A stretch of DNA of 64,000 nt from Bacteroidota bacterium (GCA_947452905.1 CANGEP010000001.1:372001-436000), one strand, 5' to 3'; numbered from the stretch's first letter, positions 35,372 to 45,175 are shown. Notes: generated by a model from the letters alone, not told the origin. A program made the numbers and translations.

Positions 35372-35949
35372 GGAGCCTGCAATAGATGAGTTGCTGTATA
35401 GATGTTTCGGTCTTTATTGTTAAAAGGATTCTTAGAGGTTTTTACATTATTCACCCAAAATATATCTTTCTCATTTAGTTGTATTTGAAAAATATAAATA
35501 TTGGTTTTTTGATACCCGATACTACCCAAGAAGTTAAGTAAATTAAGTGTACACATTTGAAACTGAGTATTAATTTCGGTCATCTCTTTTTCTTGTAAAA
35601 GTGCCTCAAGTTCATTACTTAAATTTGACAAACCCCCTATCCAAATAGTTTGTGTAAGTGAATCGGTATCGGTATTTTGAACTAATAATGTATCTGTGGT
35701 TGCTTTTAATTTTTGCACAGCAGTATATATGGCTAAAGTGTCTTGGCTACTCATTGTTGTTTGCAAAGTTTGAAAATCACTCCATATATAAAAAGCTTTT
35801 GTGTCCCAAATCCTTTGATGATTGGAAGGCTGATAATCACCATATTCAGCACTTCGTTTTGAAATTTCTGGAGCAGAACAGGCGAATACAAATAATAAGC
35901 AAATAAACAATAATAGCTTCACTGTTGATATTTTTTCAAATTTATGCAT
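35368..35949 (-). CDS. Lipoprotein of unknown function
   Basis: A 193-aa protein with a clear lipoprotein signal (LLLFICLLFVFAC, then SAPE). The rest is a mostly helical region (about residues 55-130: TLQTTMSSQDTLAIYTAVQKLKATTD and further heptad-like stretches) followed by a short beta-rich end. No family is recognised. Its stop codon overlaps that of the convergent gene at 34286-35371 by 4 bp, with no terminator between them. Confidence 0.7.
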   Translation of the reverse strand: MHKFEKISTVKLLLFICLLFVFACSAPEISKRSAEYGDYQPSNHQRIWDTKAFYIWSDFQTLQTTMSSQDTLAIYTAVQKLKATTDTLLVQNTDTDSLTQTIWIGGLSNLSNELEALLQEKEMTEINTQFQMCTLNLLNFLGSIGYQKTNIYIFQIQLNEKDIFWVNNVKTSKNPFNNKDRNIYTATHLLQAP

Positions 35950-35969
35950 AAATAGACAGTTCTAGATAG

Positions 35970-35977
35970 TAACTTTG
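35970..35977 (+). promoter_or_regulatory. -7 box (TAACTTTG) of the ABC-F gene
   Basis: Exact TAnnTTTG match ending 19 bp before the ATG at 35997. Confidence 0.55.
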
Positions 35978-35996
35978 CGCTCTGAAAGAATAAAAT

Positions 35997-37940
35997 ATGT
36001 TAATAGGTTTACAAAATGTGACATTTGAATTTGGGGCAAGAGTTATTGTGAGTGAAGCCACTTGGCATATTCAGCCAGGTGAAAGAATTGGCTTAATTGG
36101 CTATAACGGTACTGGTAAATCAACAATACTTAAATTATTAGTTGGCCAATATACCCCTTCTAAAGGAACCGTTGAAAAAGGCAAGGATACCACTATTGGT
36201 TATTTACATCAAGATTTATTAAGTTTTGATACAAGTGAAACCATAACAGAAGTGGCACTGGGCGCTTTTGAAAGGGTTCGTGAACTAGAAAAAGAAATAG
36301 AACAATTAGGCATAGAGTTGGAAGCCAACCCAGAAGACAATGATATTTTAATAAAATACACCGACGCCTTACACGAGATAGATGTATTAGATGGTTATAA
36401 TATTAATCACAAAGCAGAAGAAGTATTACATGGCTTAGGTTTTAATATCAAAGATTTGGGTCGTCCCTATAAAGAATTTAGTGGAGGCTGGAGAATGCGT
36501 GTATTATTAGCCAAAATGATTTTACAAGCACCTGATGTACTATTATTAGATGAACCTACTAACCACTTAGACTTACCAAGTATTGAATGGTTAGAAAAAT
36601 ATTTGATTCATTATAAGGGCAGTGTGGTTATTGTAAGTCACGATAAATTTTTCTTAAATAAAATGGTAAATAAGATTGTTGAAGTGTACCAGCAACAACT
36701 TAATTTTTATACGGGCGACTATGAATACTATGAAGTTGAAAAAGTACAAAGAGTAGAAATACAACAAAGAGCATTTGAAAATCAACAAGATTATATCCGT
36801 CAGCAAGAAAGGTTTATTGAAAGATTTAAAGCCAAAGCTTCTAAAGCAGCACAGGCGCAAAGTATTCAAAAAAGACTTGACCGCTTAGATGTAATTGAAG
36901 ATGTTCAAATAGAAAGACCCAATATTAAAATCAATTTTGCAGTTGATAAAACACCCGGCAAAGTTTTAGTAGACTTAAAAGGTATCAGTAAAAAGTATCC
37001 AAATGTTGATATTTTAAACAATGCTTTTGCAGAAATTGAAAGAGGCGATAAAATTGCTTTAATTGGTGCCAACGGTAAAGGAAAATCTACGCTTTTGAGA
37101 ATTGTAGCAGGCATGGAAAATTTTGATGGAGAAAGAGTTTGGGGGCATAATGTTGATGAAAGTTTTTATGCACAGCATCAATTAGAATCGCTCAATTTAA
37201 ACAATACCATTTTACAAGAAGTTCAAGAGTGTGGCACTAAAAAAACCGATCTTGAATTACGTGCATTATTAGGTTGCTTCTTGTTTGGCGGTGATGATGT
37301 AGATAAAAAAATAAAAATTTTAAGCGGGGGTGAAAAAGCCAGAGTTGCGCTAACCAAAACCATCATAAGTAAAGCCAACTTTTTAATGCTGGATGAGCCT
37401 ACCAACCACTTGGATATGGCCACGGTTGAATTATTGGCAGAGGCTTTAACTAAATACGATGGAAGTATTATTTTAGTTAGTCACGACCGTTATTTTATTT
37501 CTAAAACTGCCAATAAAATTTGGGAAATTGAAGACGAGCAAATTATTGAATTTAAGGGAGGCTATAATGAATGGGCAGAATGGAAAGAGCGTATGTCTAA
37601 ACAAAAAGGGGCTACTCCAGAACCCGTTAAAGCCAAAGCAGTTGTAGTTGAAAAAGCACCTACCCCCGCTCCTTCCGCCCCAACTGCTATTGATAAAGAT
37701 TTACAAAAGCAAATACAAAAGTTACAAAAAGCAATTGCACAAATTGAACACAATATCGAAACCCTAAATAAGGAAAAAGCCGATATTGAATTACAAATGG
37801 CCGATCCTGCTATTTATTCAGATGTTCCTAAATTTCAAGTGATCGAAAAATCTTACCACGACAAAAACGCACTCATTCGTTCGATGAACAAAGAGTATGA
37901 AATTGCCTTTAATGATTTAGTAGCGTTAGAGAGTAAATAA
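35997..37940 (+). CDS. ABC-F family ATPase (ribosome-associated, Uup/EttA-like)
   Basis: A 647-aa soluble protein with two ABC domains and no membrane segments. Walker A motifs are GYNGTGKST (about residues 35-43) and GANGKGKST (about 359-367). The signature motifs are FSGGWRMRVLLAK and LSGGEKARVALTK, each followed by LLLDEPTNHLD or LMLDEPTNHLD. A charged interdomain linker with QERFIERFKAKASKAAQAQS (the P-site tRNA interaction motif) and a C-terminal coiled coil after a Pro/Ala-rich stretch are present. Such proteins act on stalled or initiating ribosomes. Antibiotic protection is possible but not indicated. Confidence 0.94.
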   Translation: MLIGLQNVTFEFGARVIVSEATWHIQPGERIGLIGYNGTGKSTILKLLVGQYTPSKGTVEKGKDTTIGYLHQDLLSFDTSETITEVALGAFERVRELEKEIEQLGIELEANPEDNDILIKYTDALHEIDVLDGYNINHKAEEVLHGLGFNIKDLGRPYKEFSGGWRMRVLLAKMILQAPDVLLLDEPTNHLDLPSIEWLEKYLIHYKGSVVIVSHDKFFLNKMVNKIVEVYQQQLNFYTGDYEYYEVEKVQRVEIQQRAFENQQDYIRQQERFIERFKAKASKAAQAQSIQKRLDRLDVIEDVQIERPNIKINFAVDKTPGKVLVDLKGISKKYPNVDILNNAFAEIERGDKIALIGANGKGKSTLLRIVAGMENFDGERVWGHNVDESFYAQHQLESLNLNNTILQEVQECGTKKTDLELRALLGCFLFGGDDVDKKIKILSGGEKARVALTKTIISKANFLMLDEPTNHLDMATVELLAEALTKYDGSIILVSHDRYFISKTANKIWEIEDEQIIEFKGGYNEWAEWKERMSKQKGATPEPVKAKAVVVEKAPTPAPSAPTAIDKDLQKQIQKLQKAIAQIEHNIETLNKEKADIELQMADPAIYSDVPKFQVIEKSYHDKNALIRSMNKEYEIAFNDLVALESK

Positions 37941-37943
37941 AAT

Positions 37944-40358
37944 TTATTTTAAATACTTATCCAACCAGCGACCTTGTTCGTATAATAAATGCAATAAATT
38001 TTCTTTCCCTCTATATCCGTGTGCTTCATAAGGTAGGTATACAAAACGTGCAGTTCCCCCATGACCTTTTATAGCAGCATATAAGCGCTCACTATTGATG
38101 GGGAAAGTACCTGTATTATCATCCATCTCTCCGTGTGTCATTAATAAAGGAGCTTTAATTTTATCGGCATAAGCAAATGGACTCATGGCTAAATATAAAT
38201 CAGGTGCTTGCCAAAAAGTTCTCTCTTCATTTTGAAAACCAAAGGGTGTTAAGGTTCTATTATAAGCACCACTTCTTGCAATACCTGTTTTAAACAAACT
38301 AGTGTGTGCTAATAAATTGGCCGTCATAAAAGCACCATAACTATGCCCCCCCACAGCCATTCTGCTTCTATCTCCTACACCCATCTCCACTAATTTATCT
38401 ATAGCAGCGGCAGCATTTAAGGCGAGTTGATTAACAAAGTCGTCATTAGGTTTTTTATCAGGAGAAGTGGCTACAATTGGCATTTCCGCATTGTCTAAAA
38501 TAGCATACCCTTGCGTTACATAAAATACAGGAGACCCCCATGACAACATTGTAAATTTATGTTGGTTACCTCTTATTTGACTAGCGTCTGCCGAATTCGT
38601 GAACTCTCTGGGATAGGCCCAGATTAAAGTTGGCAAGGGCCCTTGTTTAGCTTTATCATACCCTTTTGGCAAATACAAATCGCCTGTTAAATCGATACCA
38701 TCTTTTCGCTTATATTTAATTTTCAGTTTAGTCACTCCCTCCATCGAGGTGTAAGGATTTTTAAATTGAGTGATTTGCGAACTGTTCAATAATGATGCTC
38801 CAGTCTTGATAAAATAATTAGGCACCTCTTTTTCGGTTTCTCTTCTTGTTAATACACGTAAATTATTTATATCTAAAACATCAACAACATATTCAAAACA
38901 ATCTTCGCTACAACGCCAAATAATTTCTTTACTTTTTGTAACTAAATTAAATTTAGCTAAATAAGGTAAATCTCCTTTTGCAGATGCTCCAGTGGTATTG
39001 TTAAACAAAATATTTTGACCATTATCTATGGCTGCAATAACTTCCTCCCCATATTTATTTTTAATGGTTACTGGGGTACCAGGATTATTGTATAAGTCGG
39101 TACTGTTGCCTTCATATAAAATAGACAAAACACCCGTTTTACTATTATAATTACTTACTGTATATTGTTGTTTTGATCTTAAGTTCTCCGACACTAAGGC
39201 TAAATCATCATTGCCCCATGTTACGCGAGAGAATCTTGTTTTAGTTTTAAATAACTCTTTAGCACTAGCAGTAAAGGGCGCCGATAAGGAATAGACCACA
39301 TCATGAAATGGAATTTTCTTTTTAATTAAACCACTATCTAATGGCATCGCATAAATAATGGTCGCTGGTGCATCATTACGCCAATCAAAACCTCTTGCTA
39401 CGTTTTGAACATTGTCATAACCAGAAGGAGTACTTTCCATAGAAGGCAATTCTGCCAATACTTTTACCGTATTGCCTTTTTGATCAGCTATCACAATTGT
39501 AGAAGCAAAACCTCCTGCTGGAACTAAATAAGAGAATGGTTTTTGCAGGGTCTTAATTAATAAATATTGTTTATCTGGTGATACGGCTACTGAATTTATA
39601 ATAGCTGATTTACCAATTTTAGTTTCTTCCCCATTGGTGTTTTTTACTAACTGGCATAAACTTAAATATTCAAAAACATATTCATCATAAGGCGACTTAA
39701 TTAAATCTTGATAAGTAACACTAGGTGCAGTTTTACCTAAATTTTCTTGTATAGTGGGCCCTTTTGGAGTAATAGGTTTTTTGGCTAATTGGGCTAAATT
39801 GTTCACTGTTGTTTTATACAAGACAGTGTTGTCATCCATCCAGATTAATGTGTTTCCTAAAACTAAGTTAACCGACTGCTTGTTTATTTTTTTACATACA
39901 GCAGAAGCAATATCTATGATGTATAAATCAACCCTATTTGCTAAAACATTAAAAAAGGAAATTTTAGTTTCGGAATGATTCCAAGAAGGACTTAATGCAG
40001 CTAAGTTAGTAGGAAATCCCTTAATGGCTATTTCCTTTCCGGTTTGAATATTTTTTAGAACAATATGATTGATATAGGTTTGTCGAGACAAGGAAGCATT
40101 ATTTGGATTTATTCTTAAGCCAGCAATCTTAAACTCTGCTTGTCCCAATTCTTCAACGGTTGGATAAGAACTTCTTTCTAATTGTAATAAGTATTTACCT
40201 TTTGCATCTAAACTAATTGATGGTGTAGGAGCTGCCAATAATAAATCTGAAATGACTTTTGGAGGCACTTGATAGGTCCCCATATCTTGAGCCTTTGCTT
40301 GAATACTAAGTACTAAAATAAAAACACAAACAAAATGAACGTATAATAATTTTTTCAT
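37944..40358 (-). CDS. Secreted S9 family peptidase, glutamyl endopeptidase-like
   Basis: An 804-aa exported serine peptidase. The signal peptide starts at ATG 40358 (KKLLYVHFVCVFILVLSIQAKAQ), which is why the upstream start at 40385 is not used. The N-terminal two thirds is a beta-propeller. The C-terminal alpha/beta-hydrolase has the nucleophile in AVGGHSYGAFMTANLLA, the aspartate in THGEMDDNTGTFP, and the histidine in LPYEAHGYRGKE. The NEERTFWQAPDLYLAMSP insertion resembles the S9D group (glutamyl endopeptidases). It converges on the ABC-F gene with 3 bp between stops. Confidence 0.9.
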   Translation of the reverse strand: MKKLLYVHFVCVFILVLSIQAKAQDMGTYQVPPKVISDLLLAAPTPSISLDAKGKYLLQLERSSYPTVEELGQAEFKIAGLRINPNNASLSRQTYINHIVLKNIQTGKEIAIKGFPTNLAALSPSWNHSETKISFFNVLANRVDLYIIDIASAVCKKINKQSVNLVLGNTLIWMDDNTVLYKTTVNNLAQLAKKPITPKGPTIQENLGKTAPSVTYQDLIKSPYDEYVFEYLSLCQLVKNTNGEETKIGKSAIINSVAVSPDKQYLLIKTLQKPFSYLVPAGGFASTIVIADQKGNTVKVLAELPSMESTPSGYDNVQNVARGFDWRNDAPATIIYAMPLDSGLIKKKIPFHDVVYSLSAPFTASAKELFKTKTRFSRVTWGNDDLALVSENLRSKQQYTVSNYNSKTGVLSILYEGNSTDLYNNPGTPVTIKNKYGEEVIAAIDNGQNILFNNTTGASAKGDLPYLAKFNLVTKSKEIIWRCSEDCFEYVVDVLDINNLRVLTRRETEKEVPNYFIKTGASLLNSSQITQFKNPYTSMEGVTKLKIKYKRKDGIDLTGDLYLPKGYDKAKQGPLPTLIWAYPREFTNSADASQIRGNQHKFTMLSWGSPVFYVTQGYAILDNAEMPIVATSPDKKPNDDFVNQLALNAAAAIDKLVEMGVGDRSRMAVGGHSYGAFMTANLLAHTSLFKTGIARSGAYNRTLTPFGFQNEERTFWQAPDLYLAMSPFAYADKIKAPLLMTHGEMDDNTGTFPINSERLYAAIKGHGGTARFVYLPYEAHGYRGKENLLHLLYEQGRWLDKYLK

Positions 40359-40478
40359 ACATATAGATTTTACCCAAAATAGCAATAATTCGATTTAAAA
40401 TGCTAACGTTTGCAAGCACATTATTAGAAAAATACCCACATCTATCTGTAATTAACACGATTATTGGTAGTAAATGTT

Positions 40479-40486
40479 TAAATTTG
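40479..40486 (+). promoter_or_regulatory. -7 box (TAAATTTG) of pfkA
   Basis: Exact TAnnTTTG match, 72 bp upstream of the pfkA ATG, giving a predicted leader of about 66 nt that contains a perfect palindrome. Confidence 0.5.
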
Positions 40487-40510
40487 GGGCTCCGTTTTGG
40501 CGATAGCCCG

Positions 40511-40532
40511 TTGATTTACTATTGTAAATCAA
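40511..40532 (+). promoter_or_regulatory. Perfect palindrome in the pfkA leader
   Basis: TTGATTTAC-TATT-GTAAATCAA: perfect 9-bp arms around a 4-bp centre, 26 bp upstream of the pfkA start. No T run follows, so it is not a terminator. It is either an operator downstream of the promoter or an RNA hairpin in the leader. Confidence 0.5.
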
Positions 40533-40558
40533 TACATTAAAGTACAATTGATTAAAAT

Positions 40559-41545
40559 ATGTCAGTTAAAAAAGTAAGCAAAATCGCTGTTTTAACCTCT
40601 GGTGGAGACGCCCCCGGTATGAATGCCGCTATCAGAGCTGTAGTTAGAACAGGACTTTATCATGGGCTCGAAGTATTTGGAGTTACTCGTGGATACAACG
40701 GGATGATCGAGGATGATATCTTTCAAATGAATTCAAAATCCGTAGCTAATATTATTCAAAGAGGAGGCACAATATTAAAAACTGCCCGTAGTAAAGAATT
40801 TTTTGAGCCAGAAGGACGTAGAATAGCTTATGAAAATCTTAAAAAAAGAGGCATTAACGGGATCGTTGTCATAGGTGGAGATGGTAGCTTTAAAGGTGCC
40901 CAAAAATTTAGCAATGAATTTGATATTCCTTGTATAGGTTTACCAGGAACTATTGATAAGGATATCGCAGGAAGTGATTTTACGATAGGATTCGATACGG
41001 CTGTAAATACTGCTGTTGAAGCTATCGATAAAATTAGAGATACGGCAGATGCCCATGATCGTTTATTTGTGGTAGAAGTAATGGGACGTGACGCTGGTTA
41101 TATTGCTTTACATAGTGGTATAGCCACAGGTGCAGAAAATATTCTTATTCCAGAGTCTAAAACTGACATGAACGCTTTAGTGGCATCATTAACAGAAAAA
41201 GAGAAAAGAAAAAAATTAGTAAACTTAGTAGTGGTAGCCGAAGGCGATGAATTTGGCGGAGGAACGCATGTGGGTAATTTCTTAAAAGAACATTTACCTA
41301 ATGCAGATATTAGAGTATGTATTTTAGGTCATATTCAACGAGGCGGTGCACCAAGTTGTTTAGACCGCTTAATTGCTAGCCGAATGGGTTATCATGCAGT
41401 AGAATGTTTATTAAACGGAAAACATAATGTTATGGTGGGTATTGAAGATAATAAAATGAAATACACACCACTTGATAATGCAGTAAAAGCAAAACAAAAA
41501 ATTTCAGAAGAATGGTTAAAGATTGTAAAAATCTTAGCTAGCTAA
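40559..41545 (+). CDS. pfkA: ATP-dependent 6-phosphofructokinase
   Basis: A 328-aa glycolytic kinase making fructose-1,6-bisphosphate. ATP-type rather than pyrophosphate-type residues are seen: glycine in VIGGDGSFKG and PGTID instead of the Asp/Lys pair. Substrate loops are LTSGGDAPGMNAAIRA, GFDTAVNTAVEAIDK, VEVMGRDAGYIA and LGHIQRGGAPSCLDR. One change is that the usual TIDND motif reads TIDKD; both aspartates remain. pyk follows 41 bp downstream, linking the two irreversible glycolytic steps. Confidence 0.95.
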   Translation: MSVKKVSKIAVLTSGGDAPGMNAAIRAVVRTGLYHGLEVFGVTRGYNGMIEDDIFQMNSKSVANIIQRGGTILKTARSKEFFEPEGRRIAYENLKKRGINGIVVIGGDGSFKGAQKFSNEFDIPCIGLPGTIDKDIAGSDFTIGFDTAVNTAVEAIDKIRDTADAHDRLFVVEVMGRDAGYIALHSGIATGAENILIPESKTDMNALVASLTEKEKRKKLVNLVVVAEGDEFGGGTHVGNFLKEHLPNADIRVCILGHIQRGGAPSCLDRLIASRMGYHAVECLLNGKHNVMVGIEDNKMKYTPLDNAVKAKQKISEEWLKIVKILAS

Positions 41546-41586
41546 TTTTAGCCAACAATATTTGATAAAATAACCCCAACAAAATA

Positions 41587-43038
41587 ATGAGCCAAGCCAA
41601 TTTAAAACAGATACACCATAAAACTAAAATAGTTGCTACCGTAGGTCCAGCTTGCGAAACCTATGATCAATTAAAAAATTTAGTTATTGCCGGCGTAAAT
41701 GTGTTTCGTTTAAACTTTTCTCATGGCAGTCACGAAGACAAGAAAAAAATTATCGACAATATCCGTGGCATTAATAAAGAGTTGGGTTGCACTGTTGCTA
41801 TTTTAGGTGATTTACAAGGGCCTAAATTAAGAGTAGGTGAAATTGAAAACAATCGATTAGAAGTTAAAGTGGGTGATATACTTACTTTATCTAATGAGAA
41901 GTGTATAGGTACCATGGAAAAAATTTATGTCTCCTACCCTAACCTTGCTGGAGATGTTGTTGTTGGTAATACTATTATGATTGATGATGGAAAAATTGAA
42001 GTGAAAGTAAAAAGTGTAGAAGCCAATGGGGATGTTAAAGTAACTGTTTCTTTAGGGGGTATTATTTCTTCTAAAAAAGGTTTGAATTTACCAGATACTA
42101 AAATTTCATTACCTGCTTTAACAGAGAAAGATTTAGAAGATGCTAAATTTATTATTCAAGAAGAGTTGGACTGGGTAGCATTAAGTTTTGTAAAAAGAGT
42201 CGCCGATATTGAAATGCTAAGAGAGCTTTTAAATAAGCATAAAAGCAAGTCCAAGATTGTTGCTAAAATTGAAATGCCAGAAGCGATTGTCAATTTACGT
42301 GAAATTATTATTGCCAGTGATGGTATCATGGTAGCAAGAGGTGATTTGGGAGTTGAGTTGCCAGTAGAAAAAATACCTTTAATTCAAAAAGAGATTATTA
42401 GAAAATGTATTCATAGAGCCAAGCCTGTAATAGTGGCAACGCAAATGATGGAATCCATGATTGACCGTGTAAAACCCAACCGTTCAGAAATTACCGATGT
42501 AGCAAATGCCGTAATTGAAGGTGCAGATGCGGTAATGTTGAGTGGAGAAACAGCTACTGGTCAATTCCCTGTTTTGGTAATTGAAACCATGCGTAAAATT
42601 ATTTCTGAAGTGGAAACACACGGCTATAACTATAACCGTTCCGAAGATTTAAAACCCCAACCTCACTCTCCTTCTTTTATTAGTGATGCCTTATGTTACA
42701 ACGCTTGTAAATTAGCTGAAGATGCCAATGCACAAGGTTTAGTGGGTATGACACAATCAGGTTATACTGCCTTTATGTTAAGTAGTTTTAGACCCAAATC
42801 CCCGCTTTTCGTTTTTACTAAAGAGAAAAGTTTAGTAAATCAGTTGTCATTAAGCTGGGGTGTTAAAGCCTTTTATTATGATAAAGAGGAAAGCCTAGAT
42901 AAGATTTTTACGGATCAAATAAAAGCGTTAAAAGAAAACGGATTTGTGCAAACTGGAGATGTGGTTGTTAACACTGGTAGCACTCCAGTTCAGTTACATT
43001 TACCTACCAATATGATTAAAATAAACAAAGTAGATTAA
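41587..43038 (+). CDS. pyk: Pyruvate kinase
   Basis: A 483-aa enzyme converting phosphoenolpyruvate and ADP to pyruvate and ATP. Motifs are KIVATVGPACETYDQL at the start, FRLNFSHGSHEDK, the B-domain from about residue 70 to 165, the catalytic KIEMPEAIVNLREII and DGIMVARGDLGVELP, and ATQMMESMIDRVKPNRSEITDVANAV with MLSGETATGQFP. The C-terminal allosteric domain is present. A near-match -7 box (AATATTTG, 41557-41564) precedes it, so it may have its own promoter as well as reading from pfkA. Confidence 0.97.
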   Translation: MSQANLKQIHHKTKIVATVGPACETYDQLKNLVIAGVNVFRLNFSHGSHEDKKKIIDNIRGINKELGCTVAILGDLQGPKLRVGEIENNRLEVKVGDILTLSNEKCIGTMEKIYVSYPNLAGDVVVGNTIMIDDGKIEVKVKSVEANGDVKVTVSLGGIISSKKGLNLPDTKISLPALTEKDLEDAKFIIQEELDWVALSFVKRVADIEMLRELLNKHKSKSKIVAKIEMPEAIVNLREIIIASDGIMVARGDLGVELPVEKIPLIQKEIIRKCIHRAKPVIVATQMMESMIDRVKPNRSEITDVANAVIEGADAVMLSGETATGQFPVLVIETMRKIISEVETHGYNYNRSEDLKPQPHSPSFISDALCYNACKLAEDANAQGLVGMTQSGYTAFMLSSFRPKSPLFVFTKEKSLVNQLSLSWGVKAFYYDKEESLDKIFTDQIKALKENGFVQTGDVVVNTGSTPVQLHLPTNMIKINKVD

Positions 43039-43045
43039 TTACTAT

Positions 43046-43075
43046 AAAGCCTCCGCAAAACGGGGGCTTTTTTTT
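43046..43075 (+). terminator. Rho-independent terminator after pyk
   Basis: Stem AAAGCCTCCG / CGGGGGCTTT (one T-G wobble) with a short A loop and a run of eight T. Confidence 0.9.
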
Positions 43076-43110
43076 ACTATATTTATAATGTACTTTTTAC
43101 ACTAATTGCT

Positions 43111-45009
43111 ATGCTAGAATCATTTGAAAAAATCCCCGTTAAGATTTTTAAAAATCCAACAGAAGGCTCTAATGCTTTAGCTGTGCAGATTGCTCAGTTA
43201 ATCAAAGAAAAACAAGCACAAAACCTTCCCTGTATTTTGGGCATGGCTACTGGAGCCACCCCTATTTTATTATACAAAGAATTAGTGCGCATGCATAAGG
43301 AGGAAGGATTAAGTTTTAAAAATGTAATCACCATCAACCTGGATGAGTACTACCCCATTCCAAGAAAAGCCTATCAAAGCTATTGGAGTTTTATGCACCG
43401 TCATTTATTTGATCATATTGATATTGATCCAGCCAATATTAATCTTCCTTCTTCGGAATGGACAAAAGAAGAATTAAAAGAAAAATGTGTTGCTTACGAA
43501 CAAACTATCGAAAAAATTGGGGGCATTGATTTACAAATTTTAGGGATAGGTAAAAATGGGCATATTGGATTTAATGAACCTGGATCTAGTTTTCATTCAA
43601 AAACAAGAGTTATACACTTAGACCATTTAACTAGAATGGCTAATTTATATGAATGGCATGATTTAAACAAAGTACCCAAACTAGCTATCACCGTGGGTAT
43701 TAGTAGTATCATGAAAGCTAAAAAAATTGTTCTATTAGCTTGGGGTAATAAGGCCGAGATTGTAGCAAAAGCAGTTGAAGGCGATGTAACAGAACAAATT
43801 CCTGCTAGTGTTTTACAAAATCATGATGATTGTACTTTTTATATTGATGAATATGCTGCTACCGAATTAACTCGACATAAAGCTCCATGGCTTACTGGTG
43901 CTAATGATTGGACACCGCAAATGATTAAAAAAGCTGTTATTGAATTAGCTTTAAAATTAGATAAAACTGTTTTAAGTTTAACCTCGGACGACTATAAAGA
44001 AAATAGTTTAGCGGATTTATTAGTATTAAAGGAATCGGTTTATGATATTAATTTGCAAGTGTTTTACATGCTACGCGATTCAATTACAGGATGGCCAGGT
44101 GGTAAGCCTAATGCAGTGATTCCAGCACACCCAGAACGCAGTAGCCCTCATCCAAAAAGAGTCATGATTTTTTCCCCACATCCCGACGATGATATTATTT
44201 CCATGGGTGGTACTTTTATGCGATTGCATGAGCAAGGACATGATGTTCATGTGGGCTATCAAACCAGTGGCAATATTGCAGTGACAGATGAGTTTGTAAC
44301 ACGCTTCTTAGATTTCGCAGTTGGTTTTGAAGATATGTTTGGGATAGACAATAATAAGAGTAGTGAAATATTATCGGAAGCGAGAAAATTTTTAGGGGGT
44401 AAAAAACCTGGGCAATTAGATACGGGTGAAATTAGAGCCATTAAAGGTTTAATTCGTCGTTGTGAAGCAAAAGCCACTTGTCGTTATGTGGGTATTGCAG
44501 AGGACAATTACCATTTTTTAAATTTACCTTTTTACGAAACTGGAGCGATAGATAAAAAGCCAATGGGTGAAGAAGACATTACCATCACCATGGAATTATT
44601 AAGAAAAGTAAAACCACATCAAATTTATTGTGCAGGTGATTTAGCAGATCCTCATGGTACTCATAAAGTATGTTTAGAAGTTATTTTTGAAAGCATGCGC
44701 AGATTAAAAGCTGCTGGTGATGATTGGGTGAAGGATTGTTGGGTATGGTTATATAAAGGTGCTTGGCAAGAATGGGATATTTCAGAAATTGAAATGGCTG
44801 TTCCAATGAGCCCTGATCAAGTAATGAAAAAGCGTTTTGGCATATTTATACATCAATCTCAAAAAGACAGTGTTCCTTTTCAGGGTACCGATGCTAGAGA
44901 ATTTTGGCAAAGGGCCGAAATTAGAAACGCTAACACCGCCGACCTTTATGCACGCTTAGGACTTACCAAATATGCTGCTATTGAGGCGTTTGTACGCTGG
45001 CATTATTAA
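43111..45009 (+). CDS. nagB: Glucosamine-6-phosphate deaminase fused to a PIG-L/LmbE-type deacetylase domain
   Basis: A 632-aa two-domain protein. The N-terminal ~270 residues are NagB-like, converting glucosamine-6-phosphate to fructose-6-phosphate: GMATGATPILLYKEL, INLDEYYPI with the catalytic Asp, and GIGKNGHIGFNEPGSS. From about residue 350, FSPHPDDDIISMGGTFMRL begins a zinc PIG-L-like deacetylase domain, with DLADPHGTHKVC further on. The fusion is known in Bacteroidota. Asn in GKNGHIG replaces the Asp of E. coli NagB, as in Firmicutes enzymes. Whether the second domain is active is unknown. A near-match -7 (TATATTTA, 43078-43085) lies upstream. Confidence 0.92.
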   Translation: MLESFEKIPVKIFKNPTEGSNALAVQIAQLIKEKQAQNLPCILGMATGATPILLYKELVRMHKEEGLSFKNVITINLDEYYPIPRKAYQSYWSFMHRHLFDHIDIDPANINLPSSEWTKEELKEKCVAYEQTIEKIGGIDLQILGIGKNGHIGFNEPGSSFHSKTRVIHLDHLTRMANLYEWHDLNKVPKLAITVGISSIMKAKKIVLLAWGNKAEIVAKAVEGDVTEQIPASVLQNHDDCTFYIDEYAATELTRHKAPWLTGANDWTPQMIKKAVIELALKLDKTVLSLTSDDYKENSLADLLVLKESVYDINLQVFYMLRDSITGWPGGKPNAVIPAHPERSSPHPKRVMIFSPHPDDDIISMGGTFMRLHEQGHDVHVGYQTSGNIAVTDEFVTRFLDFAVGFEDMFGIDNNKSSEILSEARKFLGGKKPGQLDTGEIRAIKGLIRRCEAKATCRYVGIAEDNYHFLNLPFYETGAIDKKPMGEEDITITMELLRKVKPHQIYCAGDLADPHGTHKVCLEVIFESMRRLKAAGDDWVKDCWVWLYKGAWQEWDISEIEMAVPMSPDQVMKKRFGIFIHQSQKDSVPFQGTDAREFWQRAEIRNANTADLYARLGLTKYAAIEAFVRWHY

Positions 45010-45037
45010 TTTTTAGGGCATTATTTAGCCAAATTAC

Positions 45038-45068
45038 TTGGGTAAAATGTGTTTTTAAGGTATATTTG
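45038..45068 (+). promoter_or_regulatory. tRNA-Arg promoter, TTG-N20-TATATTTG
   Basis: TTG at 45038-45040 and -7 box at 45061-45068, exactly 20 bp apart. It is one of the best-formed promoters in the window. Confidence 0.75.
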
Positions 45069-45101
45069 CACCCCTTATTGACCTGGGTTAGTAAGTGGAA
45101 T

Positions 45102-45175
45102 GGCCCCGTAGCTCAACTGAATAGAGTATTTGACTACGGATCAAAAGGTTTCAGGTTTGAATCCTGACGGGGTCA
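45102..45175 (+). tRNA. tRNA-Arg, anticodon ACG
   Basis: A 74-nt cloverleaf: acceptor GGCCCCG / CGGGGTC (one G-U), D stem GCTC / GAGT, anticodon stem TTTGA / TCAAA with loop CTACGGA, so anticodon ACG (read as ICG if deaminated), five-base variable loop, T stem TCAGG / CCTGA with loop TTTGAAT. The discriminator is A and the 3' CCA is not encoded. A 33-nt leader and a terminator hairpin immediately downstream suggest a single-tRNA transcript. Confidence 0.95.

Noticed and set aside
43111..45009. NagB fused to a PIG-L-like domain, with Asn at an E. coli Asp position
   Set aside because: Both the fusion and the Asn are known from other Bacteroidota or Firmicutes enzymes, so this is described in the annotation but not claimed as new.
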